A stretch of 64,000 nucleotides of DNA from Varibaculum cambriense DSM 15806. Lineage in GTDB: Bacteria; Actinomycetota; Actinomycetes; Actinomycetales; Actinomycetaceae. This document shows, piece after piece, positions 34,304 to 43,340 of the stretch. Made by a program: the position numbers and the translations under genes. The notes beneath the pieces are model-generated. The model saw only the letters and a program-made list of their open reading frames with translations. It searched no databases and had not been told where the DNA came from. Every line of letters starts with the position of its first letter. The first letter of the stretch is position 1. The stretch is from NCBI RefSeq assembly GCF_000420065.1, contig NZ_ATUF01000003.1:274997-338996 (forward strand), written 5' to 3'.

Positions 34304-35480
34304 TTTCCGGCATAGAACGAATTTCGGCCACTGCCGATACCGGAAGCTCAGAGGCAATATCGGTGAGGGCATATCCTACCTGCCCTTCGGTGCCTAAAAT
34401 CTGACCATTGATGTTCACATTTTGGTTGGCAAAAACCTGGTTGATACGACCCAACACCCCCGGCATATTCGAGTGTAAGAATGCTAAGCGATACAAAGAA
34501 TCCGGGTGAGTGTTGAGTTTCAAGTTTGGCATATTCACACTCATCTCGGTGCTACCCCGGTGCCAGTAGTCAGCAATTTTATGAGCTACAAACTGACCGA
34601 TATCAAACTGAGCCTCCAAAGTAGAGCCGCCGATATGCGGAGTCAAAATCGTGTTGGGAAGACCTAAGAGCGGAGAATGGAACTCGTTTCCGTTCTTTTG
34701 CGGTTCCTCGGGGTACACATCTACTGCAGCTCCCGAGATTTTCCCAGACCGAATATTCTCCGCCAACGCGTCCACATCTACCACTATGCCGCGCGAGAGA
34801 TTAATGAAAATCGCGCCCTCTTTCATTTGATCGAACTGCCGTTTGCCGATTAAGCCTTCATTCGATTTGCGGCCGTCCACGTGCAGGGAGATAAAGTCAG
34901 CAGTTTTAAGTACTTCATCCATGGTGGGCAGAGCCCGGGCGTTTCCCATGGCCAAGCGTTGAGCGGAATCATAAAAGACTACGTTCATTCCCATGGCTTC
35001 GGCTAAAACTGAAAGTTGGGTACCGATATTTCCATAACCGATGATCCCCAAGGTTTTCCCGCGCACCTCGTGCGAACCTGAGGCACTCTTATTCCAAATT
35101 CCGCGTTGCAAATCTTGGTTGCGGGTTTCCACGTGGCGCGCCAGGTTGATAATGTGCCCGATGGCCAGTTCCACCACGGAGCGGGTGTTGGAGTAGGGTG
35201 CGTTAAAAACCGTGACTCCGGCTTTAGTGGCAGCTGACAAATCTACCTGGTTGGTACCAATACAAAAGCAACCCACAACCTTCAGGCGGGGACAAGAGGA
35301 AATCACTCGGGAAGTGACATGAGTTTTTGAACGAATCCCCACGATATCGGCATCTTGGAGGCGTTCGATTAAAGCGTCCTCTTCCAGGGCGCCTTTTACT
35401 CGCTCTACTTCAATGTCGTAACCGGTAAAAACTTCATCCGCTACCTGGTGCGGATCCTCAAGTAAAACTGCCTTTGTCAT
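34272..35480 (-). CDS. serA: D-3-phosphoglycerate dehydrogenase
   Basis: 402 residues, first step of serine synthesis. The NAD fold shows [20 protein letters not shown]. Catalytic residues are in [14 protein letters not shown] (Arg), VDVYPEEPQ (Glu) and [13 protein letters not shown] (His). A C-terminal ACT domain ([27 protein letters not shown]) would bind serine for feedback control. Size and architecture match the E. coli type (~410 residues) rather than the longer mycobacterial form. It converges on nrdR. Confidence 0.95.
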   Translation of the reverse strand: MTKAVLLEDPHQVADEVFTGYDIEVERVKGALEEDALIERLQDADIVGIRSKTHVTSRVISSCPRLKVVGCFCIGTNQVDLSAATKAGVTVFNAPYSNTRSVVELAIGHIINLARHVETRNQDLQRGIWNKSASGSHEVRGKTLGIIGYGNIGTQLSVLAEAMGMNVVFYDSAQRLAMGNARALPTMDEVLKTADFISLHVDGRKSNEGLIGKRQFDQMKEGAIFINLSRGIVVDVDALAENIRSGKISGAAVDVYPEEPQKNGNEFHSPLLGLPNTILTPHIGGSTLEAQFDIGQFVAHKIADYWHRGSTEMSVNMPNLKLNTHPDSLYRLAFLHSNMPGVLGRINQVFANQNVNINGQILGTEGQVGYALTDIASELPVSAVAEIRSMPETIGLRVLSLR

Positions 35481-35555
35481 GCCTCCATTTTTTCAGCGCT
35501 CACCACGCTTGGCAAAACTGTCCGTTCTCCGGTACGTAAACCCGGTATTGCGCGG

Positions 35556-37838
35556 TTATTTCCATCCTGCCGGTAGCTGCTGGGTGTACAGGGTGACTAG
35601 GCGACGGGTGGGGCGGGTCATGGCCACAAATAGATTACCGACGCTTTGGGAGGAAATATGAACTGGTTCCAGTAAAATTACGCTGTCGAACTCTAATCCT
35701 TTCGAGGTGACCGCATCCAATATGCAGACTCGATCACTAATGGGATCGCTACCCACTGGGAAAGGGAACTGTTCGGCAAGCTGCCAAATCGTAGAATAAT
35801 CACCTTCCGCGCAGATTACCGCTACGCGTCCTCGTCCAGCTCCCAAAACCCTATCTAAATAGTTAATCTCGTTGGAAACTGTTTCCTGCACAGCTGAAAC
35901 ATCAAGGGCTGATACCTGCCGGGTTATTAGCGAGCTTGGATCTTGTCTAACCGCTTGAACCGGATAAGGGGAGGGTCGCCCAGCGGCAGTGGTAACTGCC
36001 TCTGCCAAATCCATAATTTCTTTCGGGGTGCGATAGCACACCGTTAAATAGGCTTCTTCCTCTAGAGCATCGGCGGCTGGTCCCAATAGCTGGCTCCACG
36101 AAGACCCCCCGGCGGAAATCCGCTGAGCTAAGTCACCCACCACGGTAAAAGAACGTGAAGGACAGCGTCGCAGCAGGCAGCGCCAATCCATTGGGGACAG
36201 CTCCTGGGCTTCATCCACCACCACATGCCCATAGGTCCAGGTTCGATCCCGATAGGCTCTTTCTGCTAGGGATGACTGTTCACTGTTTCCGGCGGCGCGA
36301 GTGGCCAACATCTGGGCGGAAACAATCCCGTCTCCCAGTCCCTGTCCCTCAATCGCAGCTTGTGCCCGCGCCTGCTCTCGCTCGCGCGCAGCTGAGCGGG
36401 AGCGGCGTGAAGTGGGAGAGGTAGCGTTCGGCGGATCTCCCAGGAGTTCCGCAAGTTCATCAAGTAGAGGCACATCGGCAGGGGTGAATGCCTCCTGCTT
36501 GGGGCGGTAAATTATCTCCTGCTCCTCGAAGCTAAACTCACTGGCAAAGCGGGCAAGAAACGCTGGGTAGGCGTAGAGACGGCGCAAAAGATCTTGCGCT
36601 GAATAAGGCATCCAGCAGAGATTTATTGCCCGTCGCACATTAAGGTTGGAGCGCAGATCCTCCTTTACCAGGGCGCGTTCAGAAAGGGCGTCGCGACTAG
36701 TTTCGATTTCGCCTAAACCGGCTGCCTGAGCCGCCGCAGCCAATTCTGCTTGTTCCCGGCGAGTTTCACTATCTAAATACTGGTCAGTTAAAGAGTCTAA
36801 AACGTGGGCAACAAAGATTTCTCGCGCCTGGTTATGGGGCTTGCCGCTAAGGCGGGCGCGGCGAATGGCCTCTTTTACTATTCGCGGCCGCAGAAGCAGT
36901 TTACTGGCGCCTACGGTTAATGGCTGATCCGATTGTGGCACCCGCTGCAGTGAGTGTACTGCCTGCTTAATTAGCTTTACCCAGCGTAAATCTCCCTTCA
37001 AAGCCGAGATTTTCGGATGTTCCTTTCCGGGGGCACTAGTTCCAGGCAAGAGGCTTGCCATGGTGGTGGAAACCACGCCAGTTTCTCCGAGGGCGGGTAG
37101 CACTTGCTCAATGTAGCGTAAGAAAGCGGGGGAGGGGCCTACTATCAGCACTCCGGATTTTTCTAAGTGTTCTGCCTGTTCGTAGAGTAGATAGGCCGCG
37201 CGGTGTAGTGCTACTGCGGTCTTTCCGGTGCCCGGTCCGCCTTGGATTACCAGGATCTGAGAGGTATCCGCGCGGATTATCCGGTCTTGCTCGCCTTGAA
37301 TCGTGGCCACGATATCGCCCATATGGCCGGAGCGTTCTGCTTGTAGTGCCGCCAGCAGCGCGCCCTCTCCCTGCAGCTGGATCCCTTCTTCCCGAGCATG
37401 AGATAAATCGAACGCTTCGTCCTCTAGCGAAATTACCTGACGGCGATGCAGACCAATATGACGCCGGCTAGCCATCCCCAGCGGCTGGCGGGCTGTTGCC
37501 TGGTAAAAAGCGGTAGCGGCGCTAGCCCGCCAATCCATTAATACTTGCGAGTGATCGCTATCTTGCAGGCCTACTCGCCCGATATAGAATTCTTTGCCGG
37601 ACAACGGAGTAAGTTTTCCAAAAACCAAACGTTCTTCTACCCGCTCTAAGCGGGCGGCTTGGTCTCCTAAATGAGCTGCCATTACGTCGCGTTCCGAGCG
37701 GTTTTGTGGGGAGCCGGTGGCACCTAATGCCTCAACCTGCTGCTGACGCAGACGGTAACGAGTGCGGGCGTCATCTAATACTTGGTAAATGCGATCGACG
37801 GCCTGCTGCTCCAGACCTAGCTGTGCGGGATCATTCAA
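35556..37838 (-). CDS. UvrD-like helicase, HelD/HelR type RNA polymerase-recycling ATPase
   Basis: 760 residues. A coiled N-terminal arm (residues 1-75, rich in Arg, Gln and Glu) precedes YIGRVGLQDSDHSQVLMDWRA, a segment typical of HelD-like proteins. Walker A is QGGPGTGKTAVALHR (about 199-213), Walker B is VVDEAQELSPMDW, and late motifs are VVGDLAQRI, CYRTPKEIMDLA and AVTSKGLEFDSVILLEP. HelD proteins pull stalled RNA polymerase off DNA; the actinobacterial HelR branch protects polymerase from rifamycins. I cannot tell from sequence which branch this is. Confidence 0.87.
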   Translation of the reverse strand: MNDPAQLGLEQQAVDRIYQVLDDARTRYRLRQQQVEALGATGSPQNRSERDVMAAHLGDQAARLERVEERLVFGKLTPLSGKEFYIGRVGLQDSDHSQVLMDWRASAATAFYQATARQPLGMASRRHIGLHRRQVISLEDEAFDLSHAREEGIQLQGEGALLAALQAERSGHMGDIVATIQGEQDRIIRADTSQILVIQGGPGTGKTAVALHRAAYLLYEQAEHLEKSGVLIVGPSPAFLRYIEQVLPALGETGVVSTTMASLLPGTSAPGKEHPKISALKGDLRWVKLIKQAVHSLQRVPQSDQPLTVGASKLLLRPRIVKEAIRRARLSGKPHNQAREIFVAHVLDSLTDQYLDSETRREQAELAAAAQAAGLGEIETSRDALSERALVKEDLRSNLNVRRAINLCWMPYSAQDLLRRLYAYPAFLARFASEFSFEEQEIIYRPKQEAFTPADVPLLDELAELLGDPPNATSPTSRRSRSAAREREQARAQAAIEGQGLGDGIVSAQMLATRAAGNSEQSSLAERAYRDRTWTYGHVVVDEAQELSPMDWRCLLRRCPSRSFTVVGDLAQRISAGGSSWSQLLGPAADALEEEAYLTVCYRTPKEIMDLAEAVTTAAGRPSPYPVQAVRQDPSSLITRQVSALDVSAVQETVSNEINYLDRVLGAGRGRVAVICAEGDYSTIWQLAEQFPFPVGSDPISDRVCILDAVTSKGLEFDSVILLEPVHISSQSVGNLFVAMTRPTRRLVTLYTQQLPAGWK

Positions 37839-37969
37839 GAAGCGCCCCTTCCCTTAAGAAAAAGTAGGCATCTATTCTACCCGCTATCTCTAAAAACCGC
37901 ATAGCTCGGGCGAGGGGCGATGCACACGCGGCGCTGGCCGGGTAGGCTGGACTAAAGAATGGAGGGTAG

Positions 37970-39292
37970 ATGACAGACAGCAGCCGTTTTATAATCCCCG
38001 GTCCTGCCTACGAAGATACACAGGCAGAGGTGCTGCTCTATGCCTTTTCGGGGGCGATTGATTCCGGTGATATTGGCGGAATGATTATTGAGCAGCTCTT
38101 GCATGCCCTTCCCCATGAAGAAGTTGCGCGTTTCGCCCTCGAGACGGTGCTGGACTACCGGGCACGGCGTCCCCGAATAACCATTGAAAACTGGACGATG
38201 ACCGATATGCGTTATCCCAGTTGCACCCTGGAACGGATTACCGATTATTCCGGGCGTCAGATTTTGCTATTGCGCGGACTGGAACCCGATATCAACTGGG
38301 AAGATTTTTCCCTGGCGATTTTCGAGGTTTGCCAAAAGATGGGGGTAAAACAGGCAGTTGATCTGATGGGGATAGCTGCCAACATTCCCCACACTCGGAT
38401 CCCTTTCATTAACCAGACTTCCCCCAATCCGGATATCTTGCCCCCGCAAACTGAGATGCCGGGCACCTTCATTATCACTGCCTCTTTCGGGCAGTACCTG
38501 CAGATGCTTTTCCAAATGATATCGGTGCAGGCACGAGGGATCGTGGTGGGAGTTCCCTATTACTTGGCAGATGGGCAGTATCCACCGGGGGCGGTTAGTG
38601 CGATTCAATATCTTTCCGAAACTCTGAATTTGGATTTGCCGATGGGAGATTTGGAAGCCGCTAGCACCCAAATGATTAAAGAGGTAAGTGCGCAGCTGGA
38701 TGAAAATCCTGAGGCTAAAGAGCTGATCGAAAAAATGGAGCAGCACTACGATGAGGCCTTAACCCAACCCTGGGGAGAGCTGCATCCGAAGTCTCTAGCA
38801 GAGTCGGTGGATTCGCGCTCGGGTGACGCGATTGCAGAACGTATCGAAAGATTCTTGGCGCAAGTAAATCCCCAAGACGCCCCAGAAGAAAATGCCGAGG
38901 GACTCCTGGCAGGGCGGGATGATTTACTGGCGCATCTGGCACAAAAAGTTGCTTCGCGCCAGCGAGGAGACAGTAGTAATCTGCTCCCTGAGCAGGTGAT
39001 TAGAGGAGCTGTGAGCGGATCAGATCCGTCCTCCTTGCCGGCTAAGGAAGCGGATACTAAACAACAAAAAATCGGTACCGGGAGAAAGTCGGCTTCGCCA
39101 GGTACTTCCCCTCAGGGTAGGCATTTTCCGCCGCGCCGCTCCCATTTGCAGCGTAAACGTAAACAGGAAGAAAAATATTCCGGGAGTTCGGGGCCAACTA
39201 CCTCAGCTCCGCCGCCTCCTGGCAGTCGGGAAGAATCTATAACCGATCAGCAGCGTAATCCTGAAGATACCGGGGATAGCGGAAAGAACTGA
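37970..39292 (+). CDS. PAC2 family protein
   Basis: 440 residues. Residues ~1-270 fit the PAC2 (proteasome assembly chaperone 2-like) fold: VLLYAFSGAIDSGDIGGMIIEQLL, LLLRGLEPDINWEDF, ITASFGQYLQMLFQM and VGVPYYLADGQYPPGAVSAIQYL. The remaining ~165 residues are polar, rich in Gly, Ser, Pro, Arg and Lys, and probably unfolded. Members occur throughout actinobacteria, but their molecular job is not established. The gene ends three bases before dinB, so the two are cotranscribed. Confidence 0.88.
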   Translation: MTDSSRFIIPGPAYEDTQAEVLLYAFSGAIDSGDIGGMIIEQLLHALPHEEVARFALETVLDYRARRPRITIENWTMTDMRYPSCTLERITDYSGRQILLLRGLEPDINWEDFSLAIFEVCQKMGVKQAVDLMGIAANIPHTRIPFINQTSPNPDILPPQTEMPGTFIITASFGQYLQMLFQMISVQARGIVVGVPYYLADGQYPPGAVSAIQYLSETLNLDLPMGDLEAASTQMIKEVSAQLDENPEAKELIEKMEQHYDEALTQPWGELHPKSLAESVDSRSGDAIAERIERFLAQVNPQDAPEENAEGLLAGRDDLLAHLAQKVASRQRGDSSNLLPEQVIRGAVSGSDPSSLPAKEADTKQQKIGTGRKSASPGTSPQGRHFPPRRSHLQRKRKQEEKYSGSSGPTTSAPPPPGSREESITDQQRNPEDTGDSGKN

Positions 39293-39295
39293 CCG

Positions 39296-40549
39296 GTGAG
39301 TAAAGCTCCTCAGTCTGCTGCCGCCAAACGTGATTGGGGCAGCGACGATAGCGGAACCAATATTCTGCATGTCGATATGGATGCTTTTTTCGTAGAAGCC
39401 GAGATTTTGCGCGATCCATCCCTGCGGGGAAAACCGGTAATCGTAGGAGGTAAAAGTAATCGCGGAGTGGTTTCTTCGGCCTCCTATGAAGCGAGGGCGC
39501 AAGGCGTGCATGCAGCGATGCCAGTTTCTCAAGCCAAGCGACTCTGTCCGCAAGCAATAGTGGTTGCCTCCGGGCACGGATACTACTCGCGGCTGTCCAA
39601 AAAAGTCATGAGAATTTTGGGGGAAATTACCCCGGTGAGGGAACAGATCTCGATTGACGAGGCCTTCTTAGAGGTCTCGGGCGCGCGCCGGAGACTGGGA
39701 ACCCCCTTAGAAATAGCGCACCTGCTGCGTAAACGGATCCGGGAAGAACTTTCTTTACCGGCTTCGGTAGGTATCGGGACCAATAAATTAGTCGCTAAAA
39801 TTGCCTCTGCGCATGCCAAACCAGACGGAGTGCTACTGGTTCCTGCGGATAAAACCAAGGAATTTTTGCAGATATTGCCGGTGGGTGCGATCCCGGGAAT
39901 CGGGGCAGCAGCGGGCGCCAAACTGGAGCGCAAAGGAATCGAGACCGTCGGGCAAATGAGCGCTTTAAGTATTTCCCAGTTGAATTCTCTCTTTGGGAAA
40001 GCGTTGGGAGTGCGTCTTTATCAGTTGTGCCGGGGACAAGATTCCCGTCAGGTGGGACTAGGAAGCAAAGAAAAATCGATCGGAACCGAAATTACCTATG
40101 CGCTCGATGTGCATTCGCGAGAGACAATTGCTGCTACTTTATTGGATCAAGCGCATCAATGCGCGGCTCGGCTGCGCGCAAATAATCTTTTAGCCGGAAA
40201 TGTCACCATTAAAATCCGAGCCGCGGATTTTCGTACCTGGACTCGCTCTCGCACGCTGCGCCAGCCTACCGATGTTGCCCGCGATATTGCGCGGGAAGCA
40301 CTGGGGCTGTTTGCGAAAGAGCAAATGCCCAAGGGAGGAATCCGTCTAGTAGGGGTAACTACTAAAGAACTAATCGCTGCCACTTCGGGGGTGCAACTGG
40401 CGTGGGGGAGCGACACTCGCGGACGGGCAACGGAGATAGCGATGGATAAGATCCACCAAAAATTTGGTAATACTTCCCTGCGTCCGGCTACGCTGGTTAC
40501 GCCCGGGAAGAACGATAGTGCGCCAAGTTATGAAACTGAGTCTGACTGA
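39296..40549 (+). CDS. dinB: DNA polymerase IV
   Basis: 417 residues, Y-family translesion polymerase. The catalytic acids are in ILHVDMDAFFVEAEI (first Asp) and ISIDEAFLEVSG (Asp-Glu). A helix-hairpin-helix DNA grip (LPVGAIPGIGAAAGAKLERKGIETVGQM) and the little-finger domain follow. The last ~15 residues do not show a clear QLxLF clamp-binding motif. GTG start directly after the PAC2 stop. No SOS box is seen in front of it, so its expression may follow the PAC2 promoter. Confidence 0.93.
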   Translation: MSKAPQSAAAKRDWGSDDSGTNILHVDMDAFFVEAEILRDPSLRGKPVIVGGKSNRGVVSSASYEARAQGVHAAMPVSQAKRLCPQAIVVASGHGYYSRLSKKVMRILGEITPVREQISIDEAFLEVSGARRRLGTPLEIAHLLRKRIREELSLPASVGIGTNKLVAKIASAHAKPDGVLLVPADKTKEFLQILPVGAIPGIGAAAGAKLERKGIETVGQMSALSISQLNSLFGKALGVRLYQLCRGQDSRQVGLGSKEKSIGTEITYALDVHSRETIAATLLDQAHQCAARLRANNLLAGNVTIKIRAADFRTWTRSRTLRQPTDVARDIAREALGLFAKEQMPKGGIRLVGVTTKELIAATSGVQLAWGSDTRGRATEIAMDKIHQKFGNTSLRPATLVTPGKNDSAPSYETESD

Positions 40550-40605
40550 AGTAGCTTTTTGTTTTATGCTGGAAGAAGCATTGACGCGGAAAGGAGAGAA
40601 AAAGC

Positions 40606-41028
40606 ATGGGACTATCTGAAAAAGAAAAACAGATTCTCGCAGATATGGAACGCCAATTCTCTGATGTCCGCGTGGCTGAAGCTTCGGTTACTAAGAGTTC
40701 AGAACCGGAAAAATCTCAGAAGCTGAACTTTTCCCCCAAGCTGGTCGCCACGATGACGCTGCTGATTCTGGCAGGGATTGCGCTGCTGATCGTGGGGATT
40801 TCTGTTTGGACTGTCTCTAAGTTTTTAGCAATTGCGGTAGCAGTCTCGGGGTTTATAGTGGTGCTTTTTGCAGTGACCTTACCGATGAACTCGCGGTTTT
40901 CTAGCTTCGGGGTGAATTCCAATAAGCCTGCCGTTAATAACCGTTCTTCGGCTCATAAAAATGACTCTCGGCGTTCCTTTAAGCAACGGCAGGAAGATAA
41001 GTGGAATCGCCGCAATGGTGAGCGTTAG
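40606..41028 (+). CDS. DUF3040 membrane protein
   Basis: 140 residues. The opening MGLSEKEKQILADMERQF is the DUF3040 signature, followed by two membrane helices (about residues 46-68 and 70-92) and a basic, Asn/Ser/Arg-rich tail. These proteins are found next to mraZ and dinB in many actinobacteria; their function is unknown. The ribosome site GGAAAGGAG is strong. Confidence 0.88.
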   Translation: MGLSEKEKQILADMERQFSDVRVAEASVTKSSEPEKSQKLNFSPKLVATMTLLILAGIALLIVGISVWTVSKFLAIAVAVSGFIVVLFAVTLPMNSRFSSFGVNSNKPAVNNRSSAHKNDSRRSFKQRQEDKWNRRNGER

Positions 41029-41316
41029 TTAGCTAAGCTTCCTTTTTTCTTATAAAACTCGCATTTTATTTTGCTTAAAAGCGTCTGGGACGCTTGTTGA
41101 TATTTTTGCACCCTTTGGTTGGCAATCGTGCTCTGCCATCGTCATCACTGGTAGCTTCTTGCGCTTTCTCGGTCTCAAAGGGCTAGCTCTCTCAATTCCG
41201 GTTCTAAAAAATAAGAATCAAATTTTTCACTCCACTTTACTTTAGGGAAATCTTCGCAGGTAAGAGTGGTAATTTTCGCGATTATTTTTCTAGAAACACC
41301 GCTATTGTGCGCCATA
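41029..41316. other. Long non-coding stretch before mraZ
   Basis: No gene is visible in the gap between the DUF3040 and mraZ starts. A small hairpin AAGCGTC-TGG-GACGCTT (41079-41095) with T-rich sequence after it may end the upstream transcript. A reverse copy of the AAAGTGGAG motif (CTCCACTTT, 41230-41238) lies ~90 bp before the operator repeats. TATTGT (41303-41308) is the only -10-like hexamer near the operator. It has no good -35. Confidence 0.5.
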
Positions 41317-41342
41317 GTGGAGAAAAATGGGGTAAAGTGGAG
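41317..41342 (+). promoter_or_regulatory. MraZ operator-like triple repeat
   Basis: GTGGAG (41317-41322), ATGGGG (41327-41332) and GTGGAG (41337-41342) repeat exactly every 10 bp, so all face the same side of the helix. MraZ, a ring-shaped DNA-binding protein, binds short G-rich direct repeats with such spacing upstream of its own gene. The site lies 29 bp before the mraZ start. Confidence 0.7.
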
Positions 41343-41370
41343 TTATCTGGTTGGAAAGGAGGTAGCGCCC

Positions 41371-41802
41371 ATGTTTTTAGGTTCCTATGAACCCAAAATG
41401 GACGACAAAGGACGCTTGATTCTTCCAGCCAAATTCCGGGATCAATTAGCGGGTGGATTAGTAATCACTCGAGGTCAGGATCGTTGTCTCTATGTTTTCC
41501 CCGCAGCCGAGTTTGAGCGGATGTATCAGGAACTACGTCGGGCTCCACTTTCCTCCCGCCAAGGTCGCGACTACGTGCGGGTAATGCTCTCCGGTGCCTC
41601 CGACGAGATCCCCGATAAGCAAGGTCGGATTGTGATTCCACCCCAGCTACGCACTTACGCAGATCTAGGCAAGCAACTAGCGGTTATTGGCGCCGGATCC
41701 CGAGTCGAGATCTGGAACGGCCAGGCTTGGAACCAGTATTTAGCTGAGCAGGAAGAAGCTTTCGCCCAAACCGGAGAGGAAGTGATTCCTGGAATGTTCT
41801 AG
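41371..41802 (+). CDS. mraZ: Transcriptional regulator MraZ
   Basis: 143 residues from ATG 41371, fixed by AAAGGAGG at 41355-41362; the open frame upstream to 41266 crosses the operator repeats and is not used. Two AbrB-like half domains are visible, each with the DxKGR motif: [15 protein letters not shown] (8-22) and [15 protein letters not shown] (81-95). It regulates the division and wall cluster it heads. Confidence 0.97.
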   Translation: MFLGSYEPKMDDKGRLILPAKFRDQLAGGLVITRGQDRCLYVFPAAEFERMYQELRRAPLSSRQGRDYVRVMLSGASDEIPDKQGRIVIPPQLRTYADLGKQLAVIGAGSRVEIWNGQAWNQYLAEQEEAFAQTGEEVIPGMF

Positions 41803-41920
41803 CTTGGAGAACCTGGCCTCTTCCCGAATGCTCTGATGCCTCTTCCCCGGTAGCAGATCGTCGGGGAGAGCCCTGGTTTTCCAGATTTTTCCCAAACTGT
41901 CCCACCTTCCAAAGGAAACC

Positions 41921-42916
41921 ATGTTCCCAAACACTAATTTCACTCATCAGCCGGTGCTAGCTGCGCGCTGCATCGAGCTTTTGGGGCAGGGAATTGAGCA
42001 AGCGGGACAGCAGGGGCGTGCCCTGGTGATTGACGGCACGTTAGGACTAGGAGGCCATAGCGAACTTATTCTGCAGACCTATCCCCAGGTGCATCTAATC
42101 GGAATCGACCGGGATAAACAGGCACTAGCCAGCGCCAGCAGACGCTTACGAGAGTACTCCTACAGATTTACGGCGGTACATGCTACCTACGATGCTATCG
42201 GGCAAGTGGCAGCTGCCTACGAGGACGATGCCTATCCTTTAGGTGGGATTCTGATGGATTTGGGGGTCTCTTCGCTGCAGCTCGATGATGTGGCGCGCGG
42301 TTTTAGCTATGCGCGCGATGCTGATCTAGATATGCGCATGGATCAAAGCGGTGGTAAAACTGCGGCCGATTTGTTGGCAGAGCTCTCCGACGTGGAGCTT
42401 GCAAAAATTTTGCGCGAGGCCGGAGAAGAAAAGTTTGCTGCCCGGATTGCTCGGGAAATAGTAAGGGTACGAGAAGAAACTCCACTTACTTCCTCGGCGC
42501 AGTTAGTGGAAATCGTGCGCGAGGCCATCCCCGCTCCGGCGCGTCGCACCGGGGGGAATCCGGCCAAGAGAACCTTCCAGGCACTACGGATAGCAGTAAA
42601 TAAAGAGTTAAGTATCCTTAAGCGGGCGATCCCCGTTGCCCTGGACAGCCTGGCACCCGGTGGGGTGATGGTAGTGGAAGCTTACCAATCCCTAGAAGAC
42701 CGGATAGTTAAACAGGCATTTCAGCAGGTAGTTGCGCCCTCGACTCTAAACGGGGTTCCATTAGCGGAAGAAAAAACTTTCCAATTGTTGATCAATGGAG
42801 CCGAAAAAGCCGGAAAAACCGAAATATCCAATAATCCTCGTGCCGCATCGGTGCGGTTGCGGGCGATTACCAAGTTAAGCGAGCCCGCAGAAAGGACCCG
42901 GGAATACCATGCCTAA
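41921..42916 (+). CDS. rsmH: 16S rRNA m4C1402 methyltransferase RsmH (MraW)
   Basis: 331 residues. The opening HQPVLAARCIELL and IDGTLGLGGHSELIL (SAM loop), ILMDLGVSSLQLDDVARGFSY and RTFQALRIAVNKEL are diagnostic. It methylates N4 of C1402 in 16S rRNA together with RsmI. It is the usual second gene of the dcw cluster and overlaps ftsL by eight bases. The 118-bp gap after mraZ shows no gene. Confidence 0.96.
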   Translation: MFPNTNFTHQPVLAARCIELLGQGIEQAGQQGRALVIDGTLGLGGHSELILQTYPQVHLIGIDRDKQALASASRRLREYSYRFTAVHATYDAIGQVAAAYEDDAYPLGGILMDLGVSSLQLDDVARGFSYARDADLDMRMDQSGGKTAADLLAELSDVELAKILREAGEEKFAARIAREIVRVREETPLTSSAQLVEIVREAIPAPARRTGGNPAKRTFQALRIAVNKELSILKRAIPVALDSLAPGGVMVVEAYQSLEDRIVKQAFQQVVAPSTLNGVPLAEEKTFQLLINGAEKAGKTEISNNPRAASVRLRAITKLSEPAERTREYHA

Positions 42917-43331
42917 CTCCGCCGCCCTCAGACAAACATCGCCCACTCGTCGTCGACCAGTTCGCGCCGGGAATGCGGCTCGCTTACGAGTTGTTGGCGA
43001 GGAGCAGACGCTTAAAAAACGCTCCCCCCTGATGGCGAAAATTGTGGCTGCTGCTTTACTTTTAGTTGCCCTGATCGTTTCCCCAATGCTGATTAATACC
43101 CAACTAGCGATGATTTCCTACCAGATTCATGAAGACCAGGTGCAATTAACGCAACTAAAAGAAGATAACCAACGGGTACAGTCCCAGGTGAACTTAAAGT
43201 CTAGCCCCGAGAAGGTACGGAAAGCTGCCCTGGATGCCGGGTATGTCCCAGCGGGAGAGACTGGATACGTTACCCTAAAAACAAGCAAGATTGAAGGAGG
43301 AACTCCTCCAGTTCCGGTAGCTAAGGAATAA
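42909..43331 (+). CDS. ftsL: Cell division protein FtsL-like
   Basis: 140 residues: a basic cytoplasmic N-terminus (1-40), one membrane helix (about 43-64, KIVAAALLLVALIVSPMLI), then a coiled-coil-like segment (LAMISYQIHEDQVQLTQLKEDNQRVQ). This topology and its place between rsmH and ftsI are those of FtsL, which with FtsB and FtsQ controls the FtsWI wall synthase. FtsL sequences diverge strongly, so position carries much of the assignment. Confidence 0.85.
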   Translation: MPNSAALRQTSPTRRRPVRAGNAARLRVVGEEQTLKKRSPLMAKIVAAALLLVALIVSPMLINTQLAMISYQIHEDQVQLTQLKEDNQRVQSQVNLKSSPEKVRKAALDAGYVPAGETGYVTLKTSKIEGGTPPVPVAKE

Positions 43332-43340
43332 TAGAGGTCA

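Noticed and set aside
37055..37471. 138-codon frame on the plus strand opposite the HelD-like gene
   Set aside because: Shadow of a clearly coding region with intact Walker motifs on the other strand.
41266..41370. Upstream extension of mraZ (35 residues)
   Set aside because: It crosses the operator repeats, and AAAGGAGG fixes the start at 41371.
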